In this document: piece after piece, positions 48,391-58,215 of the stretch
Layout of the letters: each line of letters opens with the position of its first letter
How positions within the stretch are numbered: the stretch's first letter is position 1
Source: Flavobacteriaceae bacterium
GTDB lineage: Bacteria; Bacteroidota; Bacteroidia; Flavobacteriales; Flavobacteriaceae
Assembly: GCA_022428005.1 (NCBI GenBank)
Contig: JAKMDI010000021.1
Coordinates: 1-58,386, forward strand
DNA length: 58,386 bases
Reading direction: 5' to 3'
The notes under the pieces: generated by a model
What the model saw: only the letters and a program-made list of their open reading frames with translations
Databases searched by the model: none
What the model was told of the DNA's origin: nothing
Made by a program: the position numbers and the translations under genes

Positions 48391-49169
48391 ATCAATAATT
48401 TTTCGGGTTGTGAGATTTTACTGTGAATACCGTCCCAGAGTGCAATACGCATTTTAAGAGCAGTTTTGGAGGCAGAAATGGCTTCATTCCATTTGTTAGG
48501 GTCAGCAGTACCACATAGGTTTTTTATCATTTGGATCGCCAGGGGTCCATGGGTGTCTCCATCGACTTCAATGTGGCGTTCAAAATAGTATATGGTCTGA
48601 TCAAAGCTTTGTTCTTTATCGCGATTCATCTTTTTTATCATGGAAATAAACATGTCTGGGATCAGGTCCTCTCTGCCAAAAGTAAAAACCGCTGCAATTT
48701 TATGTATTTTATTTTCTTCAATTATCTGAAAAGTAAACCTCAAGAAATCAGAAACGTAACTGGGGAGTTTGGCATTATCAATCAGGTCAAATAATTCTTT
48801 TCCTTGGGAAAGAGCAGTCAACATATCCAAAATACCATTGGGGTTGGCACCGATTTGTTTCATCGCATTCAAATACATTTCAAAGTGACTTACCGCATTT
48901 CCATCTTTGTCCAGGTCGGTTTCTTCCCCCCAAACAATTTCGTTGATCAAGCGTGCAGTTGCATTGTCCGTGGGAGGTTGCCAGGGCAGGGAAGTGGTGG
49001 TCAACTCCAATTGCAATTTTTTAACCAATGACATAAAATCCCATACCGCATACACATGGTCCTCCATAAATAGTCTCAGATCATCCTTTGACGCTATGTT
49101 ACTGTAAATTGGGTGGTGGATTAATTGTTTTTTGTATGGGGTCAACTGTTCATTTAAGCTCTCAATCAT
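48387..49169 (-). CDS. DUF3050 (heme-oxygenase-like fold) protein
   Basis: 260 residues, mostly helical. Marks are HHPIYSNIASKDDLRLFMEDHVYAVWDF, EIVWGEETDLD, FGREDLIPDMF and YYFERHIEVDGDTHGPL, with His and Glu residues placed like those in heme-oxygenase/TenA-fold di-iron proteins. Function unknown. It is the first gene of a pair with the M28 peptidase. Confidence 0.75.
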   Translation of the reverse strand: MIESLNEQLTPYKKQLIHHPIYSNIASKDDLRLFMEDHVYAVWDFMSLVKKLQLELTTTSLPWQPPTDNATARLINEIVWGEETDLDKDGNAVSHFEMYLNAMKQIGANPNGILDMLTALSQGKELFDLIDNAKLPSYVSDFLRFTFQIIEENKIHKIAAVFTFGREDLIPDMFISMIKKMNRDKEQSFDQTIYYFERHIEVDGDTHGPLAIQMIKNLCGTADPNKWNEAISASKTALKMRIALWDGIHSKISQPEKLLI

Positions 49170-49345
49170 AATCTTTTCAACTTTCTACAAATATAATCAA
49201 TTATTATTTTATGTATTTTGAAATCCTATGAACAACATCAGTAATATTTATGGTTAAAAATATTTATCTATTCTTTTTTAGTTTTTGTTTTTTAATTAAT
49301 ATTGCATATTATTTATAATCAGTCTAATTAAAAATAGATTTTCAT

Positions 49346-50524
49346 ATGTACAAATACCTTTATGTAGTAGCTTTGATTTATGTACATGAAATGTCTTTTG
49401 CTCAGCGGGTAACAGACAGTCTCAAATCGTCAATGAATCAGAACTCAGTACAAATCAATGGATATCAAAGAATATTACAAAACTTAGAAGCCGTTCCTAA
49501 CGGGATGACCTTTGGGGGGTATGCAGAGGTGCTGTACAACCAACCAAAGGGCGCTAATGGTGATATTGATGTACAACGACTGATTTTACTTTTTGGTTAT
49601 AAGTTTGATGACAGGACCCAGTTTGTAACAGAAGTAGAATACGAACACGTCAAAGAAGTGTACGTGGAGCAGGCTTTTGTAAATTACTCGATTTCCAACT
49701 CCTTGAACGTTCGCGCGGGTTTGATGCTGGTCCCGATGGGCATTATAAACGAATATCATGAACCCACGACATTTAATGGGGTGGAGCGGCCATCACTTGA
49801 TGAACAATTGGTGCCAACCACATGGAGAGAAATTGGAATCGGTTTGTCGGGGCGGTCAGATGGTTTGTCGCTGCGCTATCAGGCCTACCTTTTTAACGGT
49901 TTTCTCTCTCACAACGGAGCAGATGGGTTAATAAAAGGAATGAATGGATTTAGATCGGGCAGACAAAAAGGAGCGCAATCGGTATTCAGAACACCAAATC
50001 TGTCCATGAAATTAGACTTTTATGGCATTAATGGTCTTCGGTTAGGGCTCTCTGGATATTTTGGAAAAACACAAGCCGCAGATGAGGTTTTCGACACCCC
50101 AGGAAGTCGGGTAGGTTTGTCAATGATTGGTTTGGATGCACGCTACAGTTTCCGGAAATTTACTGCGAGGGGGCAATTCATAACCAGTTCTATTAGCGAT
50201 GCTCAAGAATACAACCAATTAACCAACAAGGATCTCGGTGATTCCATGTTGGGGTATTACTTAGAGGGAGCCTACAATATTTTACCCATTACGAATCGAC
50301 AGCGAATATTTGTATTCGTCAGATATGAAGATTTTGATACCCATGCTTCAGTTCCCAGCTTCACCCCTAAAAATTTAAATTTTCACAGAAAAGAAATCAC
50401 CACTGGGTTTTCTTATCACCTCGCACCCGGGGTTGTTTTTAAAATGGATTATCAGCGGAAATCCACTGTTGGCGGAGATTTAGACGTCAATCAGTTCAAT
50501 GCTGGGGTAGGAGTATGGTTTTAA
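49346..50524 (+). CDS. Outer-membrane porin (OprP-like)
   Basis: 392 residues: a signal peptide (YLYVVALIYVHEMSFAQ) and a 14-16 strand porin pattern with FGGYAEVLYN, LNVRAGLMLVPMGIINEYHEP, ERPSLDEQLVPTTWREIGIGL and a terminal VGVWF. This is the phosphate-selective porin O/P-like family common in Bacteroidota. An FMN-binding protein and a membrane protein gene follow downstream. Substrate unknown. The 176 bases upstream are AT-rich with no clear promoter. Confidence 0.78.
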   Translation: MYKYLYVVALIYVHEMSFAQRVTDSLKSSMNQNSVQINGYQRILQNLEAVPNGMTFGGYAEVLYNQPKGANGDIDVQRLILLFGYKFDDRTQFVTEVEYEHVKEVYVEQAFVNYSISNSLNVRAGLMLVPMGIINEYHEPTTFNGVERPSLDEQLVPTTWREIGIGLSGRSDGLSLRYQAYLFNGFLSHNGADGLIKGMNGFRSGRQKGAQSVFRTPNLSMKLDFYGINGLRLGLSGYFGKTQAADEVFDTPGSRVGLSMIGLDARYSFRKFTARGQFITSSISDAQEYNQLTNKDLGDSMLGYYLEGAYNILPITNRQRIFVFVRYEDFDTHASVPSFTPKNLNFHRKEITTGFSYHLAPGVVFKMDYQRKSTVGGDLDVNQFNAGVGVWF

Positions 50525-50605
50525 CAATTGAATGTTAATTAAATTTAATCTAAATAAACTTGGTAGTTTTAAAATTCACTTTTATATTTGAATAGATTTT
50601 AGATA

Positions 50606-51145
50606 ATGATGTCTTACATAGCCCGTTTTTCTTTAGTAGCAATCTGTTTTTTCAGCCTTTCCTTGGACTTTGATATGACTAAATTGCTCAAAAAGCGCGT
50701 TCACAAGGAAGTTTCCAGAGTATTTATGTGTTCAGATTTTAAATTAAATGAAGTCACGGGCACCCCCGGTTTTCAATTAGAAAACAGCACTTTTTTGACA
50801 CGACATCAGATCTACAAAATCGACAGGGAGGGAACCCTCCTCGGATATGCTTTTATAGGTACAGCACCCAGCAAAACAGATTCTTTCGAATACTTGATCC
50901 TCTTTGACCAAAACTTTATCCACAAAAAGGCGAAAGTCCTGGTATACAGAGAAGATTATGGAGGTGAAATCTCCAGCAAACGTTGGTTGTCTCAGTTTCA
51001 AGAGACCACATTGGATGAACGTTTTACCTATGGAGATAATATCAGTGCCATATCAGGAGCCACCATTTCTGTCAAATCGATGACCAATTCCATCAACTAT
51101 GTCTACGCACAGCTACAACCCAAAAAGGTGGCGGCCAGTCATTAG
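50606..51145 (+). CDS. Exported FMN-binding domain protein
   Basis: 179 residues with an N-terminal signal anchor (IARFSLVAICFFSLSL) and an FMN-binding domain. GTLLGYAFIGTA, FEYLILFDQNF and SAISGATISVKSM (147-159) are recognisable. S-G-A-T is the ApbE-type flavinylation site, with FMN expected on Thr153; the usual leading Asp is Ser here. Start may be either of two adjacent ATGs. It lies 2 bases before the four-helix membrane protein gene, so a shared electron-transfer role is likely. Confidence 0.82.
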   Translation: MMSYIARFSLVAICFFSLSLDFDMTKLLKKRVHKEVSRVFMCSDFKLNEVTGTPGFQLENSTFLTRHQIYKIDREGTLLGYAFIGTAPSKTDSFEYLILFDQNFIHKKAKVLVYREDYGGEISSKRWLSQFQETTLDERFTYGDNISAISGATISVKSMTNSINYVYAQLQPKKVAASH

Positions 51146-51147
51146 AA

Positions 51148-51642
51148 ATGTCCAATCAATTTTTGATAAAAAATTTATCTGTACCCATTAAGTATTTTAT
51201 TGGGGCCTTCCTCATACTCCTATCTATAGGTTATTTTACAGGCTTAGCTTTTGTAGCCCAGACCGATTCTACAACTCCACAAGGCATCGAGGAAAATTAT
51301 AATGGGAATGAAGACGAAGATGCGCCGAAGGTTCTTAAATTCAAGAAAAGCAGCAGAGAAATGTTGACCATCATTCACACGCATGTGTTGTCCATTTCGA
51401 TGATATTTTTCATGACTGGAATTTTATTGTGGTGTACAGAGCAGCGTGTTCTAATAAAAAAAATACTAAGTATAGAACCCTTTGTCTCTGTATTGGTGAC
51501 TTTTGGAGGGATTTACTTGGTTTGGTTAGGATACAGTTTCTTTTCGATCCTCATCGTAATTTCCGGAATCCTGATGACACTTTCCTATGTCTTGGCTATC
51601 CTGTTCATATTTAACGATTTATTAAAAAAACCAAGTCCGTAG
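51148..51642 (+). CDS. Four-helix membrane protein paired with the FMN protein
   Basis: 164 residues: TM1 at about 13-36, an acidic extracytoplasmic loop (QGIEENYNGNEDEDAP), TM2 at about 74-95, TM3 at about 108-128 and TM4 at about 131-157. TM2 begins IIHTHVLS, with His77 and His79 well placed for heme or quinone contact. No named family recognised. Directly adjacent to the flavin protein, it could be its membrane electron donor; this is inference. Confidence 0.7.
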   Translation: MSNQFLIKNLSVPIKYFIGAFLILLSIGYFTGLAFVAQTDSTTPQGIEENYNGNEDEDAPKVLKFKKSSREMLTIIHTHVLSISMIFFMTGILLWCTEQRVLIKKILSIEPFVSVLVTFGGIYLVWLGYSFFSILIVISGILMTLSYVLAILFIFNDLLKKPSP

Positions 51643-51660
51643 TAATGCGGAATTATTGTG

Positions 51661-51668
51661 TATATTTG
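51661..51668 (+). promoter_or_regulatory. Putative guaB promoter, -7 element
   Basis: TATATTTG fits TANNTTTG, 28 bases before the guaB ATG. No clear TTG at -33. Confidence 0.45.
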
Positions 51669-51696
51669 TATGCAATTAGTTTTATATTAATTGTTT

Positions 51697-53163
51697 ATGA
51701 ATCCCAACAAATTTATCGGACGTGGTTTAACCTATGACGACGTTTTATTGGTACCCGCTTTCTCGGATGTACTGCCGAGGGAGGTTTCTATAACCTCTCG
51801 GTTTTCTAGAAATATTTCACTGAATGTTCCCATTGTTTCTGCTGCCATGGACACTGTAACGGAGAGCAAAATGGCCATCGCTATGGCGCAAGAAGGCGGT
51901 ATTGGAGTCTTGCACAAGAACATGACCATAAAGGAACAGGCCAATAAGGTAAGAATCGTCAAAAGAGCGGAATCTGGTATGATCATTGATCCGGTTGTAT
52001 TGACCATAAACTCAATCGTGAAAGATGCCAAAAAAAATATGGCAAAATATAAAATTGGTGGTATCCCCATTGTAGACGAAAATAGTTGTCTTTTGGGGAT
52101 TGTTACCAATCGCGATCTCCGTTTTGAAAAAAACGACGAACGTCCAATATCAGAAGTCATGACCTCCGAAAATCTGATCACGGTCAATGAAGGTACCTCT
52201 CTCGAAGAGGCCGAGCTGATATTGCAAAATCATAAAATTGAAAAATTACCTGTAATTAACTCCAGTAATGTCTTGGTGGGACTTATCACCTTTAGAGACA
52301 TGACAAAACACCGAGCAAAACCCAATGGTAATAAAGACCAATTCGGAAGGTTGAGGGTGGCCGCTGCCGTCGGGGTAACCTCCGATCTTATTGAGCGCAC
52401 AGCAGCTTTGGTAGCATCTAATGTTGATGCGGTGGTAATAGATACTGCCCATGGTCATACAAAGGGGGTGGTAAACGCCCTAAAATTGGTTAAAGATAAA
52501 TTCCCTGACTTGGATGTTGTGGTCGGTAACATTGCAACGGCAGAGGCAGCCAAGTATTTAGCAGACCACGGTGCCGATGCAGTCAAAGTAGGTATTGGAC
52601 CTGGTTCTATCTGTACCACCCGAGTGGTCGCTGGTGTGGGATACCCACAGCTGTCTGCCATAGCAGAGGTATATAAAACATTGGCTGGTTCCGATATTCC
52701 GATCATTGCAGATGGGGGTATCCGCTATACGGGTGATATACCCAAGGCGATTGCCGCGGGGGCCGACGCTGTTATGTTAGGATCATTATTGGCTGGGACC
52801 CAAGAATCGCCTGGAGAAACAGTAATTTTTGAAGGAAGAAAGTTCAAAACCTATAGGGGAATGGGATCCGTTGAGGCTATGAACAAAGGCAGCAAGGATC
52901 GGTATTTCCAAGATGTTGAAGACGATATCAAAAAACTTGTCCCAGAGGGCATTGTCGGTAGAGTACCCTACAAGGGTGACTTAAACGAAAGCCTACATCA
53001 ATTCGTCGGTGGACTCAAAGCGGGAATGGGTTATTGCGGAACAAAGGACATCAAATCCTTACAGCAAAAAGGAAAGTTCATTACCGTGACGGTCTCTGGA
53101 ATCAAGGAGAGCCATCCCCATAACATTAGTGTTACCAAAGAAGCGCCAAACTATAGCCCTTGA
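51697..53163 (+). CDS. guaB: IMP dehydrogenase
   Basis: Oxidises IMP to XMP with NAD, committing purines to GMP. 488 residues from the ATG at 51697 (a TTG at 51691 is in frame). The TIM barrel is interrupted by two CBS domains (residues about 100-220). The catalytic Cys lies in [11 protein letters not shown]; the flap and [13 protein letters not shown] are present. It ends one base before a convergent small gene. Confidence 0.95.
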   Translation: MNPNKFIGRGLTYDDVLLVPAFSDVLPREVSITSRFSRNISLNVPIVSAAMDTVTESKMAIAMAQEGGIGVLHKNMTIKEQANKVRIVKRAESGMIIDPVVLTINSIVKDAKKNMAKYKIGGIPIVDENSCLLGIVTNRDLRFEKNDERPISEVMTSENLITVNEGTSLEEAELILQNHKIEKLPVINSSNVLVGLITFRDMTKHRAKPNGNKDQFGRLRVAAAVGVTSDLIERTAALVASNVDAVVIDTAHGHTKGVVNALKLVKDKFPDLDVVVGNIATAEAAKYLADHGADAVKVGIGPGSICTTRVVAGVGYPQLSAIAEVYKTLAGSDIPIIADGGIRYTGDIPKAIAAGADAVMLGSLLAGTQESPGETVIFEGRKFKTYRGMGSVEAMNKGSKDRYFQDVEDDIKKLVPEGIVGRVPYKGDLNESLHQFVGGLKAGMGYCGTKDIKSLQQKGKFITVTVSGIKESHPHNISVTKEAPNYSP

Positions 53164-53164
53164 T

Positions 53165-53503
53165 CTAATGGGCTACTACTTTGTGGGTAATGATTTTGTT
53201 GTTTGAGGTCTCTATCCTGATGATGTAGAGATTTTGTCTGTCAAGATTTATGGGAATAACCAATTTTGAAAAATCCTGAACATTAATATCAACAATTTTG
53301 TTTCCGATAATGGAAAATATTTTTAAGGTTCCATTGATTTCCTCGCCAGTAATAAAAAGGGCGTTGTCTTGATAGACAATTTCAAAAGAAACATTTAACT
53401 CTGAGGTGGGTTGTGTGATAAAGTAAGAGGGGAGGGGCGATGCATTGGCATTTACGGCCAATAAATAAATAGAAAAGTAAAAAGCAATTAATGTATTTTT
53501 CAC
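53165..53503 (-). CDS. Small exported protein resembling a T9SS sorting tail
   Basis: About 112 residues if started at the GTG at 53503; the longer ATG frame to 53566 is possible but less signal-like. A signal peptide (FYFSIYLLAVNANA) leads straight into a beta-rich module: GTLKIFSIIGNKIVDINV, then LYIIRIETSNNKIITHKVV. The pattern is that of type A C-terminal sorting domains of T9SS cargo, but there is no cargo domain. It may be a remnant or a stand-alone module. Role unknown. Confidence 0.6.
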   Translation of the reverse strand: MKNTLIAFYFSIYLLAVNANASPLPSYFITQPTSELNVSFEIVYQDNALFITGEEINGTLKIFSIIGNKIVDINVQDFSKLVIPINLDRQNLYIIRIETSNNKIITHKVVAH

Positions 53504-53664
53504 TACATTTAATTTGTTGCAATTTACATTTTTTTTTAACAAATTCAAAAAAATATTAACATTCATATATACTGTAAATCAGCACTTTATAAAGTTTATC
53601 AAGAATAAATAATTTAATTGTTAATAATTAATACAATATTTAACAAAATAATCGTTCAACAAGA

Positions 53665-54537
53665 ATGCCAACCGCCAAATACACAAAACCTCCAGTCCGC
53701 TTACTTTTAATATTTGTTTTGATGATAGGAATGGGCTGCGAAGTGATTCAATCCTCAAATCAGGACAGGTTAATTGCCAGAGCCGAAAATCACTATTTAT
53801 ACCTCTCAGACATCGAGGCTTACTTTGAACCCTTCAATTCTGAGGAAGATAGCCTAATTAAAGTCAGGAGTTATATCAACGATTGGGCAAGACAGAAGTT
53901 GATGTACGAAAAATCGCTAATCAATTTATCGCCAGAAAAAATTTCGGAATTAAATGAAATGGTAAGTGATTATGAAAACATGCTATTTAGCAATGCCTAC
54001 AGGGAGTTTGTCCTTAAATCTACTATGGACAGCGTGCTCAAGATTGATTATATTCAGGATTTTTATGAAGCGAACAAGCTCAACTTCAGATTAAAAGAAG
54101 CCGTCTACAAGGTCAGGTATATCAGTATACCTTTAAACAATGTTGACAGCAGAGAAATAACAAAAAGGTTTAAACGATTTCAGGATCAAGATATGATGTT
54201 TATAGATTCGCTTTCTTTCCAGCTTTCTAACTATTTTCTCTCTGATTCTATTTGGATCAATGAAAATCAAATTCGCGATCAATTGTATTTTTTAACAGAA
54301 AGACAAAAGGATCGTTTTCTAAAATCACCCAATTATTACGAGGTTAAAGACAGTTTAGCTTTATATTTGTTGCAACTGGTTGATCGTTTGGATCGCGGTA
54401 ATGTAGTTCCCTTATCCTACGCCAGAAAAACCATTGAAAACATTATTTTTAACAAAAGAAAAATTGAATTTTTAAAATCTTTTGATAATGATATTTTACA
54501 AGACGCAATCAAAACTAAAAAATTTGAAACATATTAA
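53665..54537 (+). CDS. Periplasmic chaperone-like lipoprotein (SurA N-domain-like)
   Basis: 290 residues with the lipobox GMGC (Cys about residue 25). The rest is helical and charged (LYLSDIEAYFEPFNSEED, SYINDWARQKLMYEKSLIN), resembling the N-terminal helical part of SurA/PpiC chaperones. No parvulin domain is evident. It is 4 bases upstream of the SurA-type gene and the two presumably work together on outer-membrane proteins. Family call is moderate. Confidence 0.65.
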   Translation: MPTAKYTKPPVRLLLIFVLMIGMGCEVIQSSNQDRLIARAENHYLYLSDIEAYFEPFNSEEDSLIKVRSYINDWARQKLMYEKSLINLSPEKISELNEMVSDYENMLFSNAYREFVLKSTMDSVLKIDYIQDFYEANKLNFRLKEAVYKVRYISIPLNNVDSREITKRFKRFQDQDMMFIDSLSFQLSNYFLSDSIWINENQIRDQLYFLTERQKDRFLKSPNYYEVKDSLALYLLQLVDRLDRGNVVPLSYARKTIENIIFNKRKIEFLKSFDNDILQDAIKTKKFETY

Positions 54538-54541
54538 AGTT

Positions 54542-55915
54542 ATGAAAATCAATCACTTATTTCTGATTATATTAATAAATACTTCAATCGTAATTGGACA
54601 AGGAACACAAGCGCTTTCCCCTACAAAAATCAAAGTTGATGGGGTTGCAGCTGTGGTTGGGGACTACGTTATATTGGAGTCTGATATTGACAAGACATTG
54701 GTTGAAATGGAGTCGCAGGGGATGTCTACAGCCAACATCAATCGCTGTGAGCTGTTGGGTAAATTAATGGAAGATAAGTTGTATGCCCACAACGCCATTC
54801 AAGACAGCCTGGAAGTCAAAGACCAAGAAATTTACGACTACGTAGATCAAAGCATCGCTTATTTTACAGAACAATTGGGAAGCATTGAAAAGGTGTTGGA
54901 GTTTTATAAAAAACCAGACGAGTTATCGTTTAGAGATGAACTTTTTCAAATCAATAAGATTCAAAAACTATCTTCTTTGATGCAATCAAATATCGTTGAC
55001 GAAATTGAAATCACTCCAGAGGAAGTGCGTACTTTCTTTAAGTCAATCCCCGAGGCGGAACTCCCAACCTTTGGAACGGAGCTCGAGATTTCGCAAATTG
55101 TCATTGAGCCAAAGGTCACTGAAGAGGAGAAAGAAAGAATAATAAACCAACTCAAGTCTTTTAAGGTGGATGTTGAGGAACGTGGGATGAGTTTTTCTTC
55201 TAAAGCAGTTTTGTATTCCCAAGACCCAGGTTCCCGTTCAAGTGGGGGTAAATATTCTTTACATCGGAAGAAGCCCAGAATGGTAAAAGAGTTTAGAGAT
55301 ATAGCTTTTAGCATGCAGGAGGGACAAATCTCAGATCCTTTTAAAACCGACTTTGGTTGGCACATTATTTTGGTAGAAAAAATTAGAGGTCAGGAGGTCG
55401 ACGTCAGGCATATTTTGCTCACACCAAAGGTTGATGCCGTTCAATTAGAGGATGCCAGAAAACTACTGGATACCCTAAGAACACGAATTGTAGACAAAGA
55501 GATTACATTCGAAGATGCTGCCTACCAGTTTTCCAGCGAAAAGGAGACCAGACTTAACGGTGGCGCCATCATCAACCCTACAACTGGTGACAAAAGGTTT
55601 GAATTGACAAAAATGGATCCGTTACTTTACAATCAAATAAGAGATTTAAAAGATGGTGTGATTTCAGTTCCTTTGTTGGATGAGGACCGTTCGGGACTAA
55701 AAAAATATAAAATCCTAAAGGTGACCAATAGGTTTGATGAGCATACTGCCGATTATTCAAAGGATTACACCAAAATAAAAGACTTGGCTCTCAAAGAAAA
55801 AAAACTGAAAGCGATCAAAAAATGGATGGAGGAGAAAATTGAATTGACTTATATAAGTCTAAATAAGGACTTCGATGATTGTAATTTTAACAATAATTGG
55901 CGCAAAACCAACTAA
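54542..55915 (+). CDS. SurA-type peptidyl-prolyl isomerase
   Basis: About 457 residues from the ATG at 54542; a longer frame begins inside the upstream gene. A signal peptide (FLIILINTSIVIGQ) precedes a SurA-like N-terminal helical domain and two parvulin domains: first GTELEISQIVIEP to DFGWHIILVEK, second VDVRHILLTPK to VISVPLLDE. It folds outer-membrane proteins in the periplasm. It ends in a 4-base overlap with convergent crtZ. Confidence 0.85.
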   Translation: MKINHLFLIILINTSIVIGQGTQALSPTKIKVDGVAAVVGDYVILESDIDKTLVEMESQGMSTANINRCELLGKLMEDKLYAHNAIQDSLEVKDQEIYDYVDQSIAYFTEQLGSIEKVLEFYKKPDELSFRDELFQINKIQKLSSLMQSNIVDEIEITPEEVRTFFKSIPEAELPTFGTELEISQIVIEPKVTEEEKERIINQLKSFKVDVEERGMSFSSKAVLYSQDPGSRSSGGKYSLHRKKPRMVKEFRDIAFSMQEGQISDPFKTDFGWHIILVEKIRGQEVDVRHILLTPKVDAVQLEDARKLLDTLRTRIVDKEITFEDAAYQFSSEKETRLNGGAIINPTTGDKRFELTKMDPLLYNQIRDLKDGVISVPLLDEDRSGLKKYKILKVTNRFDEHTADYSKDYTKIKDLALKEKKLKAIKKWMEEKIELTYISLNKDFDDCNFNNNWRKTN

Positions 55916-56361
55916 CCTCTAAAATACTTTAAGGGAACCCATAACATTCCAAAACACTCGCCTCCTTCTTTTCCGAGGTGCTTGTGATGAATCTTATGAG
56001 CCCTACGTACTGCCTTGGCATAGCGATTATTCGCTTTTCTAAAGATTTTAAAACGTTGGTGGATGAAGATATCGTGCACCAAAAAATAAGTAACGCCATA
56101 GGCAAAAATACCTACTCCTATGGGCAAACCAGCCCAAAAGTTGTACTCACCCCAAAGAATTACGCAGGAAGTACTCACTATGGCATAAAAAATAAAAAAC
56201 AGGTCATTGCGTTCAAACCAAGATTTGTGATCTTTTTTGTGATGGTCTCTGTGGAGTGACCACAGGAAACCGTGCATGATGTATTTGTGTGAAAACCATG
56301 CCATAAACTCCATGACAAAGAAGGTGGCGATAAATTCAGTCATCCAAAGCAATATCTCCAT
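55912..56361 (-). CDS. crtZ: Beta-carotene hydroxylase
   Basis: Hydroxylates the rings of beta-carotene toward zeaxanthin. 149 residues with several membrane helices and the di-iron His boxes HKYIMH, HRDHHKKDH, HDIFIHQR and RRAHKIHHKH. Its ATG immediately follows the crtB stop. Cyclase (crtY) and desaturase (crtI) genes are not in the window. Confidence 0.93.
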   Translation of the reverse strand: MEILLWMTEFIATFFVMEFMAWFSHKYIMHGFLWSLHRDHHKKDHKSWFERNDLFFIFYAIVSTSCVILWGEYNFWAGLPIGVGIFAYGVTYFLVHDIFIHQRFKIFRKANNRYAKAVRRAHKIHHKHLGKEGGECFGMLWVPLKYFRG

Positions 56362-57201
56362 CTATAATAGGTTTAAATGAAATTTAACATAAGATTGAGC
56401 AAGAACTCCCATTTTTTGGTAATTGGGAACCCTGATCCGTGCTGATTGAATTTTACGGGATGGAGTTCGCTTTAGTTTATCAAGCAACTTCCAATAATAT
56501 TTATAGGCGGTATAGACCCCCAACCGGACGCTCTCAGGTAACTTAAATATCCCCTCTAAAGCATATTTGAAATCTTTTTCAATGTCTTCGATTATGGCTA
56601 ATTTACTTTGTTCATCAAAATTGCTGAGATCGACATTAGGAAAATAGGTGCGATCCAACAATTCAAAATCTGCATTCAGATCTCTTAAAAAATTCACCTT
56701 TTGGAAGGCGCTGCCCAGGGCCATGGCGTGGGGTTTCAGCGCATCGTATTTTTTGAGATCACCCTCGACAAATACGGCAAGACACATTAAACCGACAACA
56801 TCTGCAGAACCGTAGATGTACTCTTGATATTCTTCTCTCGTATTATAAGTATGCTTGTGTAAATCCATTTTCATGCTTTTTAGAAAAGCATCGATCAAAT
56901 CTTTTTGAATGTTGTTTTCGTGAACGGTATTTTGAAAAGAGTTGAGAATTGGATTGAGACTTATTTTCTCGTTGAGGGCATGGGTTAAATCCAATTCAAA
57001 GCGCTGCAGCAAGTCTTCTTTGTTAAAATTGTGAAAACTGTCCACGATTTCATCAGCGAACCTCACAAAACCATAAATGTTATAAATGTGTTTTCTGAAC
57101 TTTGACCCGAGCATTTTGGTACCCAAAGTAAAAGAGGTGCTGTACCTCTGGGTAACTAATTTACTACAATCGTAGGAAACTTGGTCAAAGTGAGTTTTCA
57201 A
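56362..57201 (-). CDS. crtB: Phytoene synthase
   Basis: Joins two geranylgeranyl diphosphates into phytoene, the first carotenoid step. 279 residues; SFTLGTKMLGSKFRKHIYNIYGFVR leads to the first Asp motif FADEIVDS. The second lies around FLRDLNADFELLDRTYFP, and VGLMCLAVF is also present. It sits between carH and crtZ in an operon, 59 bases after the regulator. Confidence 0.93.
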   Translation of the reverse strand: MKTHFDQVSYDCSKLVTQRYSTSFTLGTKMLGSKFRKHIYNIYGFVRFADEIVDSFHNFNKEDLLQRFELDLTHALNEKISLNPILNSFQNTVHENNIQKDLIDAFLKSMKMDLHKHTYNTREEYQEYIYGSADVVGLMCLAVFVEGDLKKYDALKPHAMALGSAFQKVNFLRDLNADFELLDRTYFPNVDLSNFDEQSKLAIIEDIEKDFKYALEGIFKLPESVRLGVYTAYKYYWKLLDKLKRTPSRKIQSARIRVPNYQKMGVLAQSYVKFHLNLL

Positions 57202-57260
57202 TTTTATAGTGATCTTAATTCTTAGGTAAAACTACTAAAAAACAATAAATAAAGAGGGGT

Positions 57261-58193
57261 TTAGACGAAAATTGAGGCCTCCAAAAATTTCTGTTGAAAG
57301 GCATCGACAGTCTTAAAAAGGTGAACGTTTTTTGGAAGTCGTGTAACATCAACATGAACTTGCTGTGGTCCCATAATGGCCAAATGAGAGTTTCCTTGAC
57401 TTAATATGGAATCGTAAAATGTCTCGATATATTCATTGATGATTTTCTTGTTGGGTTCCACAGTCACATAAGTAACAAAACAAAGATCATTGTTCATAGT
57501 CATTAGCGTTTCTAAGCTCTCTGTTTGCAGGGATTGACCCAAGAAAATGGTACGGTATCCAAATTTGAGGATGTAGTAATTCAAGTAGAGGATCCCCAAT
57601 TCATGTATTTCATCTTCAGGCAAGTACAGAACAAACAGTTTGTTGGTATGCTGAGGGATGTATTCCTTTTGTAAAAATTCGGTTTGAATGTGAATTTTTT
57701 GCTTGATTAAGTTGGTGATAAAATGTTCATGAGAGGGGCTGATAGCATTGGTTTGCCACAAAATTCCCAGTTCGTTCATCAAGGGCATGAAGATGTTCAT
57801 AAAAACAAAATCAAAATCGTTCTGTAACAAAATTTCTTCGTAAGTAGCGTCAAATAAAATGGTGTCAAAGTTTACCATGGAAAGCTTTAACGCATTGATC
57901 GATACTTGTTCAGAATTAGATTTTAATGCTATTTCACGAACCATAATTGGAATTTCGTCTTGGTCTAAACTCGCTATTTTGGAAATTTTAAAACCGTGAT
58001 TGTAAAGCAATGAAATATTGAGTAGTTTTTGTAAACTCGACAGACTGTAACGCCTGATGTTAGTGTCTGTACGATCAGGACTTAAAAGTTCATATCTTTT
58101 TTCCCAAATACGGATGGTGTGTGCCTTGATTCCAGAAATATTTTCAAGGTCTTTTATGGAGAAATTACTTTTTACCTGGCTCATATTGTTCAA
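57261..58193 (-). CDS. CarH/LitR-like MerR regulator with B12-binding domain
   Basis: 310 residues. The N-terminal MerR helix-turn-helix (FSIKDLENISGIKAHTIRIWEKRY) is followed by a cobalamin-cap and a B12-binding domain. The light-sensor signature W-x9-E-H is intact: W146, then E156 and H157. The Rossmann part keeps E195-x-H197-x-x-G200, whose His ligates cobalt in CarH. It heads the carotenoid genes, so adenosylcobalamin-bound repression relieved by light is predicted. This rests on motif conservation, not on measured activity. Confidence 0.88.
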   Translation of the reverse strand: MNNMSQVKSNFSIKDLENISGIKAHTIRIWEKRYELLSPDRTDTNIRRYSLSSLQKLLNISLLYNHGFKISKIASLDQDEIPIMVREIALKSNSEQVSINALKLSMVNFDTILFDATYEEILLQNDFDFVFMNIFMPLMNELGILWQTNAISPSHEHFITNLIKQKIHIQTEFLQKEYIPQHTNKLFVLYLPEDEIHELGILYLNYYILKFGYRTIFLGQSLQTESLETLMTMNNDLCFVTYVTVEPNKKIINEYIETFYDSILSQGNSHLAIMGPQQVHVDVTRLPKNVHLFKTVDAFQQKFLEASIFV

Positions 58194-58215
58194 TCTTCAT
58201 TATAAAAAAGTTAAA

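Noticed and set aside
54482-54541. Upstream start for the SurA-type gene
   Set aside because: It lies inside the preceding gene and would bury the signal peptide; the ATG at 54542 begins a proper signal.
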